A stretch of DNA of 64,000 nucleotides from Polaribacter sp. (GCF_024639685.1 NZ_JAHEHX010000019.1:1-64000); one strand, 5' to 3'; shown: positions 16,283 to 25,723, numbered from the stretch's first letter. Made by a program: numbers and translations. The notes: a model not told the origin generated them from the letters alone.

Positions 16283-17920
16283 ATGAAGAAATATTTAATT
16301 TTAAGTTTATTGTTTTTTTCAGTTGTTTTAGTAGCACAGAAAAAAGATGCAGTTTTAATAACTATTGGTGGAGAAGAAATTATGGTTTCTGAATTTAAAA
16401 GAGTCTATGAGAAAAATTTAGATGCTATAGATAATGAAGAAGCTAAAGATTTAGAAAAAAATTTAGATTTATTTATAAATTATAAATTAAAAGTAAATGA
16501 GGCTTATGCTCTTAAACTAGATACATTACCATCGTATATTAAAGAAATGAAAATGTATAGGAATCAGTTAGCAGCTCCTTATTTACAGGATTCTTTAGCT
16601 GTAAACCGTTTGATAAAAGATGCTTATTATAGAACTAAAAATGAAGTTAAAGCAAAGCATATTTTAATTAAAATCCCTAAAGCTTCAACTGCAGAAGATA
16701 CTTTACGAACTTACACAAAGATTTTAGAAATTAGAAATCGAATTTTAAACGGTGAAGATTTCGAGAAATTAGCAGTAGAAACGTCAGAAGACCCGTCTGC
16801 TAGAACAGATCAAAAATCTGGAAGAGCTGGCAATAAAGGTAATTTAGGATATTTCTCTGCATTTAAAATGGTTTATCCTTTTGAAGATGCTGCTTATACT
16901 ACTAAGATAGGTAAAATCTCTATGCCTTTTAGAACAAGGTTTGGATATCATATTCTTAAAGTTGATGACATAAGACCTTCAAAAGGTGAAGTAGAAGTTG
17001 CACACATTTTAATACAAGACTTATCTTTTAAAGGAGAAGAGTTAATTACTTCTATTTATAATCGATTAGAAAATGATGAGCAATTTAAGATGTTGGCTCG
17101 AAAATACTCTGATGATACTGGCTCTAAGTCTAAAGGAGGTAAATTAAGAAGGTTTGGAGCTGGAGTTATGGTAGAACCTTTTAATAAAGTAGCTTTTAGT
17201 TTAACTAAAGAAGGTTCTTATTCTAAGCCATTTAAAACTCGTTTTGGATGGCATATTATTCAATTAATTAAAAAACATCCAGTTGGCACTTTTAATGAAT
17301 TAAAACAAGAGTTAGCAAATAAAATTAGATCTAATGAAAGGTTACAATTGTCAGAAAAAGCAGTAGTAGATAAATTAAAGAAAATGTACTCTGTTACTGA
17401 GTATGATAATGCAAAAGAAATTTTTAATAATGCTAATATTAGGACTATGGCTAAAGATAGTTTGAATCTTAAAATATTGAAAATCAATGAAAAAGAGCTG
17501 AAGCAAATAGATTTTATAAATTTTATTAAAAGAAAAAATAACACTTCTATTTTTGATCTTTTCAAGGATTTTAAAGAGCAGGAAATTTTAAAATATTACA
17601 AAGATAATTTAGAAAAAACTGAGCCCGAATTCGCTTCTATTATACAAGAGTATGAAGATGGCTTATTATTGTTTGAGTTGATGCAAAGAAAAATTTGGGA
17701 CAAAGCCTCAAAAGATACGTTGGGATTACAAAGATTTCACAAAAAAAATGTTAAAAAGTACAATAATAGCTCTCTAGATATTGTAAAAGGGGAGGTGATA
17801 AACGATTTTCAAAATCATTTAGAGGATTCGTGGATTAAAGAGATGCGAAATAAAAGTGTTATTGAAATTAGAAAAAAAGCTCTAAAAAAACTAAAAAAAT
17901 ATTACAACAAAAATAAATGA
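16283..17920 (+). CDS. Periplasmic peptidylprolyl isomerase with two parvulin (PpiC) domains
   Basis: This 545-residue protein has a signal peptide (about residues 1-19, ending VLVAQ). Two PpiC/rotamase domains follow, at about residues 124-232 (starting VKAKHILIK, ending GYHILKVDD) and 237-338 (starting EVAHILIQ, ending GWHIIQL). A charged, helical tail makes up the last 200 residues. It should help outer-membrane and secreted proteins fold in the periplasm. It overlaps the next gene by 4 nt (ATGA), the signature of an operon of three related folding factors. Confidence 0.88.
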   Translation: MKKYLILSLLFFSVVLVAQKKDAVLITIGGEEIMVSEFKRVYEKNLDAIDNEEAKDLEKNLDLFINYKLKVNEAYALKLDTLPSYIKEMKMYRNQLAAPYLQDSLAVNRLIKDAYYRTKNEVKAKHILIKIPKASTAEDTLRTYTKILEIRNRILNGEDFEKLAVETSEDPSARTDQKSGRAGNKGNLGYFSAFKMVYPFEDAAYTTKIGKISMPFRTRFGYHILKVDDIRPSKGEVEVAHILIQDLSFKGEELITSIYNRLENDEQFKMLARKYSDDTGSKSKGGKLRRFGAGVMVEPFNKVAFSLTKEGSYSKPFKTRFGWHIIQLIKKHPVGTFNELKQELANKIRSNERLQLSEKAVVDKLKKMYSVTEYDNAKEIFNNANIRTMAKDSLNLKILKINEKELKQIDFINFIKRKNNTSIFDLFKDFKEQEILKYYKDNLEKTEPEFASIIQEYEDGLLLFELMQRKIWDKASKDTLGLQRFHKKNVKKYNNSSLDIVKGEVINDFQNHLEDSWIKEMRNKSVIEIRKKALKKLKKYYNKNK

Positions 17921-18765
17921 GAAAATTTATAATTTTTTTTGTTGCTCTTTTATTCTTTTATTCTTGTGAATATTTAAATGTAAAAGAAAAAGAAACCACA
18001 ACTTTAGATATCGTAGCTATTGTTGATGCTGAAAAATTGTTTATCGAAGATGTTTCTCGAATTTTACCCTTAAACTTAAGTAAAGAAGATAGTATTGTTT
18101 TGGTAAGAGGTTACATTAATGATTGGGCAATAAAACAACTTTTACTTAAAAATGCAGAGAGTAATGTTACTTTAGAAGAGGTTAAAAATATTGATGAATT
18201 AGTGCAAGATTATAAAGAAAGTCTTCTTATAAATAGTTATAAAGAAAGTTTAATTAAACAGCAGTTGGATACTGTTGTTGTAGAAGAAGAGATTGCTGAT
18301 TTCTATGAAGCTAACAAAGAAAATTTTAAATTAAACGAAGAGTTATTAAAAATAAAATTTCTTTACTTAGCGGAGGCTACTATTAATAAAAATGAGCTTA
18401 TAAAACTTTTTAAATCTGATAAAATTGAAGATTTAGAAGCCTTAGAAAAACAGAAATTAAGTTTTAAGACATATCATTTTAATGATTCTGTTTGGTCTTC
18501 ATTAGATAACGTTATGTTAAAACTACCATTTTCTAAAGAATATCTGTTAAATAAAACTAAATTACTTCAAAAACAAGATTCATTAGGTTTATATTTGGCC
18601 AAGGTAAATAGTGTTTTATTTAGGAACGATATTGCACCTGTTGGGTACATAAAACCAACAATAAAACAAATGATTTTACACAGACGTAAAATCGAATTAA
18701 TAAGAGATATAGAAAAAATTTTAGTACAAGATGCAACAAAAAACAACAACCTTAAAATTTATTAA
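17917..18765 (+). CDS. SurA-related lipoprotein without an isomerase domain
   Basis: This 282-residue protein begins with a lipoprotein signal (Cys17 in FFYSCEYL). The rest is helical and resembles the N-terminal chaperone part of SurA/PrsA-type proteins, for example IVDAEKLFIEDVSRILP followed by a long charged helix. No PpiC motif such as HILIK or GYHI is present. It lies between two isomerase genes and overlaps both (4 nt upstream, 35 nt downstream), so it is probably a membrane-tethered chaperone partner. This role is inferred from context. Confidence 0.7.
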   Translation: MRKFIIFFVALLFFYSCEYLNVKEKETTTLDIVAIVDAEKLFIEDVSRILPLNLSKEDSIVLVRGYINDWAIKQLLLKNAESNVTLEEVKNIDELVQDYKESLLINSYKESLIKQQLDTVVVEEEIADFYEANKENFKLNEELLKIKFLYLAEATINKNELIKLFKSDKIEDLEALEKQKLSFKTYHFNDSVWSSLDNVMLKLPFSKEYLLNKTKLLQKQDSLGLYLAKVNSVLFRNDIAPVGYIKPTIKQMILHRRKIELIRDIEKILVQDATKNNNLKIY

Positions 18766-20110
18766 ATCAACTGTATTGATCGCTCTATTTGTGTGTTTAA
18801 CAATAAATACTTCAGCGCAAATAAAGATAGACGGTGTAGCAGTTGTTATTGGTAAAAATATTGTTTTAGATTCAGATATTGAAAAATTCAAACAAGAAGT
18901 TGAAGTAAGGTCAGAGGGGAAGATTCAAATTTCTGATTGCGAAATGTTAGAAGAATTAATGCAACAAAAATTATTAGCACATCATGCAGTAATTGATAGT
19001 GTTACTGTTTCTGATGAAGAGATCTCTACTAGAGTAGAACGAAGTGTTGCTTATTTTACAGATCAATTTGGTTCTGTAGATAAAGTTATAAAAGCCTACG
19101 GGTTTAATGATTTAGACGACTTAAAGAAAGAATTATACTCTGTGCAATCAGAGAACGTATTAATAGAAAAAGAGCAGTTAAAAATAACTGAAAAGATAGA
19201 TGTAACTCCAGAAGAGGTTCGTTTATATTATGTAGGATTAAAGGAAGCTGGAGAGTTGCCAGAGTTTTCGGCTGAAATTGAGTTAGCACAACTTGTTATA
19301 AAAGCTAAACCTTCGAAAGCTGAAAAAGAAAGAATTTTAGCGAAATTAAATGAAATAAAAAAAGAAATTGAAGAGGGATCAAGTATAAAAATGAAAGCGA
19401 TTATTAATTCGGATGATCCTGGTGTTACCTCTAATGGTGGAAAATATGAGGTTACAAAAGATTCTCCTTTTATCAAAGAGTTTAAAGAAATGGCTTTTTC
19501 TTTAGATGTAGGGCAAATATCTAAACCTTTTGAATCTGATTTTGGTTATCACATAATGCAATTACAAGAAATTAGAGGAAATATGAGGGTTGCGACACAT
19601 ATTTTAATGCAACCAAACGTTCCAGAATCTCTTTTAATGGAAACAAAAAACACCGCAGAAAAAGTTGCAAATGATATTAAATTAGGAAATATCACATTTA
19701 CTGAGGCAGTACAAAAATACTCTGATGATGAAGATACAAAAAATGACGATGGCTTGTTAATGAATCCTTATACAGGAGAAAGTACATGGGATTTAACAAG
19801 AATGGATCCTTCACTATACGCAAGAGTAGCAGAGTTACAAAAAGGAGAGCTTACTGATGTTTATTTTGATGAAAATAGAAGTGGTGAAAAAATGTATAAA
19901 TTCATTGTTATGAGAGATAGAACCAATACACATACTGCAGATCTTGTAAATGATTATGTGAAGGTTCAGGAGTTGGCTTTAACAAAAAAGAAAGAGGAAG
20001 CTGTAACCAAATGGGCAAAAGAAAAAATTAAAGATACTTATATAAAAATGTCTAAAGATCATAGAAAATGTAAGTTTGATAAAAATTGGAAAAAAGAAAC
20101 AAGTAGGTAA
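18731..20110 (+). CDS. SurA-type periplasmic chaperone/peptidylprolyl isomerase
   Basis: This 459-residue protein has a signal peptide ending near TSAQ (residue 30). A SurA-like N-terminal chaperone domain follows (IGKNIVLDSDIEKFKQEV onward), then one good PpiC domain at about residues 176-280 (ending FGYHIMQLQEI) and a second, more divergent one at about 285-390 (VATHILMQ). It should escort outer-membrane proteins. The start at 18731 lies 35 nt inside the upstream gene but gives a complete signal peptide. Its stop overlaps the moxR start by one base (TAATG). Confidence 0.88.
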   Translation: MQQKTTTLKFIKSTVLIALFVCLTINTSAQIKIDGVAVVIGKNIVLDSDIEKFKQEVEVRSEGKIQISDCEMLEELMQQKLLAHHAVIDSVTVSDEEISTRVERSVAYFTDQFGSVDKVIKAYGFNDLDDLKKELYSVQSENVLIEKEQLKITEKIDVTPEEVRLYYVGLKEAGELPEFSAEIELAQLVIKAKPSKAEKERILAKLNEIKKEIEEGSSIKMKAIINSDDPGVTSNGGKYEVTKDSPFIKEFKEMAFSLDVGQISKPFESDFGYHIMQLQEIRGNMRVATHILMQPNVPESLLMETKNTAEKVANDIKLGNITFTEAVQKYSDDEDTKNDDGLLMNPYTGESTWDLTRMDPSLYARVAELQKGELTDVYFDENRSGEKMYKFIVMRDRTNTHTADLVNDYVKVQELALTKKKEEAVTKWAKEKIKDTYIKMSKDHRKCKFDKNWKKETSR

Positions 20111-21063
20111 TGTCTGATGTTAGCGCAGTAAACGATTTAGTTCTAAAATATAAAGCATTAAAGTCTGAGATTAGTAAAGTTATAATAGGCCAAGAAGATG
20201 CTGTAAATTTTACATTATTATCTATTTTTTGTGGAGGACATTCCTTGTTAATTGGTGTTCCTGGTTTAGCAAAAACACTTTTAGTAAATACAGTCTCAAG
20301 TGTTTTAGGATTAGATTTTAAAAGAATTCAGTTTACTCCAGATTTAATGCCTTCTGATATTTTAGGAAGTGAAATTTTAGATGAAAAAAGACAATTTAAA
20401 TTTATTAAAGGGCCAATTTTTTCTAATATTATTTTAGCAGACGAAATTAATAGAACACCACCAAAAACACAAGCTGCGTTACTAGAGGCTATGCAAGAAC
20501 GTTCCGTTACTATTGCAAATAACCATTACAAGTTAGACTTACCTTTTTTTGTATTAGCAACTCAAAACCCAATTGAGCAAGAAGGAACTTATCCTTTACC
20601 AGAAGCTCAATTAGATAGATTTATGTTTTCTATCCATTTAGAATATCCGTCCTTTCAAGAGGAGGTTCATGTGGTTAAAGCTACAACAAGTAATATGCAT
20701 GACTCTGTTAATGCAATTCTGTCAAGTGATCAAATTATTGCTATTCAGAATTTGGTTCGTAAAATTCCTGTAACCAATAATGTTATTGAATACGCTGTTG
20801 GTTTGGTTGGTAAAACAAGACCAAAGTCTGAAACAGCAACAGAATTAGTAAAAAATTATTTAGATTGGGGTGCAGGCCCAAGAGCTTCTCAAAACTTAAT
20901 TTTAGCAGCCAAAGCACATGCAGCAATTAATGGTAAATATTCGCCAGATATCGAAGATGTAAAAGCAGTTGCTGTGCCAATTTTATCTCACAGAATTGTA
21001 AAGAATTATAAAGCTGAAGCAGAAGGTGTTACAATACAAACTATTATTGAATCCTTACTTTAA
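20110..21063 (+). CDS. MoxR-family AAA+ ATPase
   Basis: This cytoplasmic AAA+ ATPase of 317 residues has Walker A GVPGLAKT (49-56), Walker B in IILADEINRTPPKTQ (about 111-125), sensor 1 in FVLATQNPIEQEGTYPLPEAQLDRF and sensor 2 in WGAGPRASQ. MoxR proteins act as chaperones, often with von Willebrand-domain partners encoded next door. No such partner is present here; the gene instead ends the SurA-type operon and is translationally coupled to it, which suggests an envelope-biogenesis role. Confidence 0.9.
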   Translation: MSDVSAVNDLVLKYKALKSEISKVIIGQEDAVNFTLLSIFCGGHSLLIGVPGLAKTLLVNTVSSVLGLDFKRIQFTPDLMPSDILGSEILDEKRQFKFIKGPIFSNIILADEINRTPPKTQAALLEAMQERSVTIANNHYKLDLPFFVLATQNPIEQEGTYPLPEAQLDRFMFSIHLEYPSFQEEVHVVKATTSNMHDSVNAILSSDQIIAIQNLVRKIPVTNNVIEYAVGLVGKTRPKSETATELVKNYLDWGAGPRASQNLILAAKAHAAINGKYSPDIEDVKAVAVPILSHRIVKNYKAEAEGVTIQTIIESLL

Positions 21064-21065
21064 AC

Positions 21066-21614
21066 CTATTCAGTAGATAGATTTTCGAAAAAGCTAAATA
21101 CATTTCCTCCATATCTTTTATCATAAGTGTGATTCTTATGATCTGAAATATCTGTATGTTTAGAGTGCTCTACAATTAATACGCCTTCCTCTTTTAAAAT
21201 ATTGTTTTTAAATACCAATTCTATTATTTCTATGAATTTTTCAGTAGTGAAATCATAAGGTGGATCTGCGAAAATAATATCTGCTTGTAGCGTTGTCTTC
21301 TCTAAAAACTTATAGACATCACTTTTGTAGTTGTTTATATCTAAACTTAATTCTTTTGAAGTATTATAAATATACCTAATACAATTATGGTTTGCATCTA
21401 CAGCATAAATATTTTTAGTACCTCTAGAAGCAAATTCGTAACTAATATTACCAGTTCCAGAAAATAAATCAATTACATCTATACTATCAAAGTAATAGGT
21501 GTTGTTAAGTACATTAAACAAGCCTTCTTTAGCCATGTCTGTAGTAGGACGAACAGGTAAGTTTTTAGGTGCTTTTAAACGCCTTCCTTTTAATTTTCCA
21601 GATATTATTCTCAT
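21066..21614 (-). CDS. rsmD: 16S rRNA (guanine-N2)-methyltransferase RsmD
   Basis: RsmD methylates G966 of 16S rRNA (E. coli numbering). The 182-residue protein opens with the classic MRIISGKLKGRRL, has the SAM-binding DLFSGTGNIS motif near residue 49 and the catalytic DPPY in IIFADPPYDF near residue 117. It overlaps the DUF3822 gene upstream by 4 nt. Both belong to a three-gene minus-strand operon, a pairing I recognise from other Bacteroidota. Confidence 0.93.
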   Translation of the reverse strand: MRIISGKLKGRRLKAPKNLPVRPTTDMAKEGLFNVLNNTYYFDSIDVIDLFSGTGNISYEFASRGTKNIYAVDANHNCIRYIYNTSKELSLDINNYKSDVYKFLEKTTLQADIIFADPPYDFTTEKFIEIIELVFKNNILKEEGVLIVEHSKHTDISDHKNHTYDKRYGGNVFSFFENLSTE

Positions 21615-22441
21615 TCTCCTAGTAAGATGTAATTTTTTTGATATGGTTCATTAAAATTAGAGTCTATTGGTTCTTTGATTTTTACAAAGTTTATATTTCT
21701 AACGTATTTATAGGTAATCATATAAATATCATCATATTTAGAGATTAATCCACTAAATGTAAGTAGAAATTTTTCTGTATCTAGATCTAATTGTTCTGCA
21801 ACAAAAAGAATGTAATAAATGAAATCTTCTTTCGTATCGAATGCAAATGAATTTATAAGCAACAATTCAGAATTATTTGTTACAATAATATCCAGATGAG
21901 TTTTTGCTACGTTAACATACATTGCTTTATTGTTAATTTTCTTTTGTAAGATTTTTTCCAATAAAACAGAATGATGGTGTTTGTATTCAAATTCACCAAA
22001 GCTCTGAAATAAATAATTGTTGATATTTACATAAGGAACATAAACGTTTTTTGCAGGTATTTTTTGAAGAGTATCAAAAGCTATAAAATCTGTTTTTAGT
22101 GTTTTTATTGAAATGTCTAAATAATCTACTAACAAATTTTTATCAAAATACGCTTCGGGAACTAGTGCTGAAAGATGATTTTCGTGTATTACCCTTATTT
22201 TTTTAAAATCTTTTTGCAGTTCTTTTTCTTCTTCAAAAATGATTTTAATTTTTTCAAGTAATTTTTCAGGACTTTTTAGTGTTTTTGTAAAACTACGAGT
22301 AAAATAATACTGTATTTCATTTGTATCATTCTTTGTTATACAAAAAGAAAATCCATCCAAACTAAATTGGATGGATAATGTAATATTATTTGATATGTCT
22401 AATGAAGAATTATTAATCTTTCTTTGCAACTTTTCTGTCAT
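21611..22441 (-). CDS. DUF3822 family protein
   Basis: This cytoplasmic protein of 276 residues has the family pattern: LSIQFSLDGFSFCI near residue 23, a central HENHLSALVPEAYFD stretch, and THLDIIVTNNSELLLINSF near residue 182. The family is confined to Bacteroidota. I recall a structural-genomics representative with an actin/hexokinase-like fold, but the function is unknown. Its fixed neighbour RsmD suggests a link to ribosome maturation, as inference only. It starts 29 nt inside the preceding membrane-protein gene. Confidence 0.8.
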   Translation of the reverse strand: MTEKLQRKINNSSLDISNNITLSIQFSLDGFSFCITKNDTNEIQYYFTRSFTKTLKSPEKLLEKIKIIFEEEKELQKDFKKIRVIHENHLSALVPEAYFDKNLLVDYLDISIKTLKTDFIAFDTLQKIPAKNVYVPYVNINNYLFQSFGEFEYKHHHSVLLEKILQKKINNKAMYVNVAKTHLDIIVTNNSELLLINSFAFDTKEDFIYYILFVAEQLDLDTEKFLLTFSGLISKYDDIYMITYKYVRNINFVKIKEPIDSNFNEPYQKNYILLGE

Positions 22442-23144
22442 ATGATGGTGGCCAATTACCTCCAGTAGTTACTTCTTCTAATGAACCTACAGAAACATAT
22501 TCACCTTTTATTTGGTCTGTTTCTATAGCTTCTAATTCTTGCTTTACTAGAGATTCGTTCATACCTTCTAAAATACCCCTCTTTGGCGTTCTTGCTCTGA
22601 ATGTTGGTTGCATTAAGCCTGGTACTTTTTCAACTTCACCTATTTCTAACTCAAATTCTGTATTTGCTACCCCAGGAACTTTAAACATCGATTTATAATC
22701 TTTGTTTTTAAAGTATTTAATCACAGGTTCATATCCTATAGTATCAGTTACTCTTTTTTCTTCATCTACAATTACACCACCACCTTTATTTACTTTTTCT
22801 ACTACTGTTTTTGTTTCTGTTAACACAAGTTGTGCTGTATCTATAAATTGTATTAAACCATCTTTGTCATTGGTGTATTTTCCATTCACCTCATAATATT
22901 TAACTTCGGCATCTCTAATAATTTTCAAGCTATTTACTACACCAATGTACTTTACAACTTTTTCTTCGTTAAATTGAATTGGCTCCATAATTCCACCATA
23001 AATTTTCCACCCTAGGAAACCTGCTAAAACTAAAAGTAAAATAGAAGGTAACCATCTTAATTTTAAGGGTAAAAATTTAACGATTACATAAGCTACTAGA
23101 ACCGCTACTATCACAGCTCCTAAAATCATTAGTATTAAATTCAT
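22413..23144 (-). CDS. Conserved membrane-anchored protein of unknown function
   Basis: The 243-residue protein has two N-terminal transmembrane helices (about residues 4-23 and 32-50) separated by a short basic turn, then a soluble region. The soluble part starts with IRDAEVKYYEVNGKYTNDKD near residue 75, which resembles the ragged start of type II/IV pilin-like (GspG-type) domains, and ends in a charged tail. I do not recognise a named family. It is the first gene of the operon with DUF3822 and rsmD, and a candidate -7 box lies about 30 nt upstream. Confidence 0.7.
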   Translation of the reverse strand: MNLILMILGAVIVAVLVAYVIVKFLPLKLRWLPSILLLVLAGFLGWKIYGGIMEPIQFNEEKVVKYIGVVNSLKIIRDAEVKYYEVNGKYTNDKDGLIQFIDTAQLVLTETKTVVEKVNKGGGVIVDEEKRVTDTIGYEPVIKYFKNKDYKSMFKVPGVANTEFELEIGEVEKVPGLMQPTFRARTPKRGILEGMNESLVKQELEAIETDQIKGEYVSVGSLEEVTTGGNWPPSYDRKVAKKD

Positions 23145-23174
23145 TATAAATTAGTTTTTTTAATAGTATAGTCG

Positions 23175-23182
23175 CAAATCTA
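23175..23182 (-). promoter_or_regulatory. Candidate -7 box for the membrane protein-DUF3822-rsmD operon (TAGATTTG)
   Basis: It is a TANNTTTG match on the minus strand, 30 nt before the start codon. Confidence 0.45.
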
Positions 23183-23225
23183 CAATTTTTTTTCAATGAT
23201 AAAAATTTTTCTTTATAAAGAAATG

Positions 23226-23233
23226 TATCTTTG
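23226..23233 (+). promoter_or_regulatory. Candidate -7 box for the helicase gene (TATCTTTG)
   Basis: It is a TANNTTTG match ending 16 nt before the ATG at 23250, giving a leader of about 10 nt. Confidence 0.45.
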
Positions 23234-23249
23234 ATATTTTAAGATTTCC

Positions 23250-24674
23250 ATGATAAAACAACCACTAGATTTTTATAAAGAATTACAAAATAAATTTCCT
23301 CACAACCCAACAATTAAGCAACGTAAGCTTTTAAACCTGTTAAGTGATTTTATTTTTAATGGAGATAAGAATGTTCTTTTTTTATTAAAAGGATATGCTG
23401 GAACTGGAAAGACGACAACGATAAGTACTTTTGTTAATACATTATGGTCTGCTAATAAAAAATCAGTGTTATTAGCTCCTACAGGAAGAGCGGCTAAAGT
23501 AATTTCGGTCTATTCAAAAAAGCCAGCATATACAATTCACAAAAAAATATATTTTCCCAAAAAACAAGCTAATGGAGGAGTGGATTTTGTGTTACAACAA
23601 AATAAGCATAGGAATACAATTTTTATAGTAGATGAATCTTCTATGATTCCTGATTCGAGACAAAATCAAAAACTTTTTGAAAATGGTTCTTTGTTAAATG
23701 ACTTAATCTCTTTTGTAGATCGTGGACATGAGTGTAAACTCATTTTTATTGGAGATACAGCACAGTTACCTCCTGTTAAACTAACATTAAGCCCGGCTTT
23801 AGATTCAGATACTTTACGTACAGATTATCACAAAGAGGTAGTAGAAATAGAATTGGATGAGGTTATGCGTCAGCACGAAAATTCTGGTATTTTAGCGAAT
23901 GCAACTGAATTACGATTTTTAATTCAGAATGATGGTAAAGATTTTAAATTCGATTTAGGTTTTCCAGATATCATAAGATTAGAAGATGGTTATGATATAG
24001 AAGATGCTCTGGTTTTAGCTTATGAAAATGAAGGGGTAGAGGATACAGCCTTTATTGTTAGATCTAATAAAAGAGCAAATCAATACAACCAGCAAATTCG
24101 TTTAAATATTAGAGGCCAAGAAAATGAAATTTCTGCAGGAGATTTTATTATGGTTGTTAAAAATAATTATTTTTGGTTAAAAGAATCTTCTGATGCTGGT
24201 TTTATTGCAAACGGAGATATTTGCCAAGTTTTAAAAATCTTTGCTATTAAAGATTTGTATGGTTTTAAATTTGCAGAAGTAGAAGCAAGAATGATTGATT
24301 ACCCTCATATGGCTCCATTTGAAACGGTTTTATTATTGGATACTATTACAAGTGAAAGTTCATCTTTAACTTATGAAGAGTCTAATAAGTTATATCAAGT
24401 AGTTCGTGAAGATTATGCTGAAGAAAAATCGAAATTCAAACAGTTTTTAGCCATTAAAAAGAATCAATATTTTAATGCATTGCAAGTAAAATTCTCATAT
24501 GCAATGACTTGTCATAAATCTCAGGGAGGACAGTGGAATACGGTTTTTATAGAGCAGCCTTATTTGCCAAAAGGGGTTTCTAAAGAGTATTTTAGATGGT
24601 TATATACTGCAGTAACAAGAACGCGAGAAAAATTATATTTAATTGGTTTTAAAGATGAATTTTTTAAGGACTAA
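23250..24674 (+). CDS. Superfamily 1 DNA helicase, Dda/RecD-like
   Basis: This 474-residue ATPase has Walker A GYAGTGKT (48-55), the LLAPTGRAAKV motif Ia near residue 73, Walker B IFIVDESSMI near residue 125, GDTAQLPPV (motif III) near residue 167, and the C-terminal UvrD_C2-type motif YAMTCHKSQGGQW near residue 416 followed by YTAVTRTREKL. This is the layout of phage Dda and short RecD2-like helicases, which move 5'-3' on single strands. It is a single gene, and its end overlaps the convergent lpxR-like gene by 4 nt. Confidence 0.88.
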   Translation: MIKQPLDFYKELQNKFPHNPTIKQRKLLNLLSDFIFNGDKNVLFLLKGYAGTGKTTTISTFVNTLWSANKKSVLLAPTGRAAKVISVYSKKPAYTIHKKIYFPKKQANGGVDFVLQQNKHRNTIFIVDESSMIPDSRQNQKLFENGSLLNDLISFVDRGHECKLIFIGDTAQLPPVKLTLSPALDSDTLRTDYHKEVVEIELDEVMRQHENSGILANATELRFLIQNDGKDFKFDLGFPDIIRLEDGYDIEDALVLAYENEGVEDTAFIVRSNKRANQYNQQIRLNIRGQENEISAGDFIMVVKNNYFWLKESSDAGFIANGDICQVLKIFAIKDLYGFKFAEVEARMIDYPHMAPFETVLLLDTITSESSSLTYEESNKLYQVVREDYAEEKSKFKQFLAIKKNQYFNALQVKFSYAMTCHKSQGGQWNTVFIEQPYLPKGVSKEYFRWLYTAVTRTREKLYLIGFKDEFFKD

Positions 24675-25621
24675 TTCCAAGAATAATTAAATGTTATTTT
24701 TCCAAATTTATTTCCATTAACATATCTTAATTTTTTAGACTTACTAGTATTGTAATTAAAAGAATACCCCCAATTATTTTTTTTTAAAGTTAACTTCATT
24801 TCTATTTCTAGATTAAAGGTTAGAGGTATAATTTCACTTGTGATTTTACTTTTATTATTAAAAAAACCACCTTGGATAGTAGCATTATATAGCGAATAGC
24901 TTAGAAGAGGTCTTATATAAATAAAGGATTCAGGTTCATTGTAGTAATTTGTGTGACTTGCATTTAACTGAGTTTTGTAGGCTACGGAATTCATTATATT
25001 TTGAAGTGGAAGCAGCCCTAATCTAATATTTACACCAGAATTAACGGCAGTATAAGTTGTTCCTAATTGCACGTTATTTCCCCAATTTAAGTCAAAAAAA
25101 TGAGTTTTATTCATAAATAATTGTTTAATAAACGACGCATTTAAAGAGAGGCTTAATGTGTTTTGAATTTGATATTCCCAACCTTCTGATTGTTTAAAGT
25201 TAAAGGTTCTATGGATAAATTCTTGTATTTCTTGTCCATGTGCAGCTGGTCCAATTACACCGATCTCTAGTAAAAATTCACTAATTTTATGATCTTTAAA
25301 TACGTTTTTAACTGAAAACCCACCAAATAAATGACCAGCAAAAGGTCTATCGTGTTCTTTTTTTAAAGGAGCTATAGGTTTGTATGGACTGAACATTTCG
25401 TGGCTTAATTGCCATCCTATAATTTTTTTAACTAATTTAATATCTGTTGATTTACTTAAGTAGCTGTAATTTAAAAAGATACCGTTAGTGTAATATCGAT
25501 CTTTTTTAAAGGAAACATACAAATCATTATCTGAGATAATACTTAGTTCTTTAGAAAATATTTGTTGAGATGGGGTTGTAAAAGATAAAATTAAGAAAAC
25601 AATAAATATTGACTTTTTCAT
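24671..25621 (-). CDS. LpxR-family lipid A 3'-O-deacylase (DUF2219)
   Basis: LpxR is an outer-membrane barrel that removes the 3'-linked acyl chain of lipid A. The 316-residue protein has a signal peptide (about 1-24), the active-site SDNDLY at residues 30-35, the DRYYTNG segment, and the conserved GPAAHGQEIQEFIHR block near residue 125 that supplies the catalytic histidine and neighbours, then alternating beta strands with a terminal aromatic residue. The ATG at 25621 is preferred over an in-frame TTG nine bases earlier. It may pair functionally with the acyltransferase at 7909-8829. Confidence 0.85.
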   Translation of the reverse strand: MKKSIFIVFLILSFTTPSQQIFSKELSIISDNDLYVSFKKDRYYTNGIFLNYSYLSKSTDIKLVKKIIGWQLSHEMFSPYKPIAPLKKEHDRPFAGHLFGGFSVKNVFKDHKISEFLLEIGVIGPAAHGQEIQEFIHRTFNFKQSEGWEYQIQNTLSLSLNASFIKQLFMNKTHFFDLNWGNNVQLGTTYTAVNSGVNIRLGLLPLQNIMNSVAYKTQLNASHTNYYNEPESFIYIRPLLSYSLYNATIQGGFFNNKSKITSEIIPLTFNLEIEMKLTLKKNNWGYSFNYNTSKSKKLRYVNGNKFGKITFNYSWN

Positions 25622-25627
25622 GCTAAA

Positions 25628-25635
25628 CAAATATA
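25628..25635 (-). promoter_or_regulatory. -7 box for the lpxR-like gene, possibly giving a leaderless mRNA
   Basis: TATATTTG on the minus strand ends six bases before the ATG at 25621. Transcription would therefore start at or beside the start codon. Confidence 0.5.
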
Positions 25636-25723
25636 ATTTTTACAACTTAAAAATGATAAATATTTAACAGTATTATTAAAAAAAGGTTTTATTTTTAGGG
25701 TTCTTAAATTTAATAAGAGATTT

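Noticed and set aside
20110..21063. A MoxR defence-like or von Willebrand partner system
   Set aside because: No vWA-domain or DUF58 gene accompanies the ATPase; the next gene is convergent rsmD.
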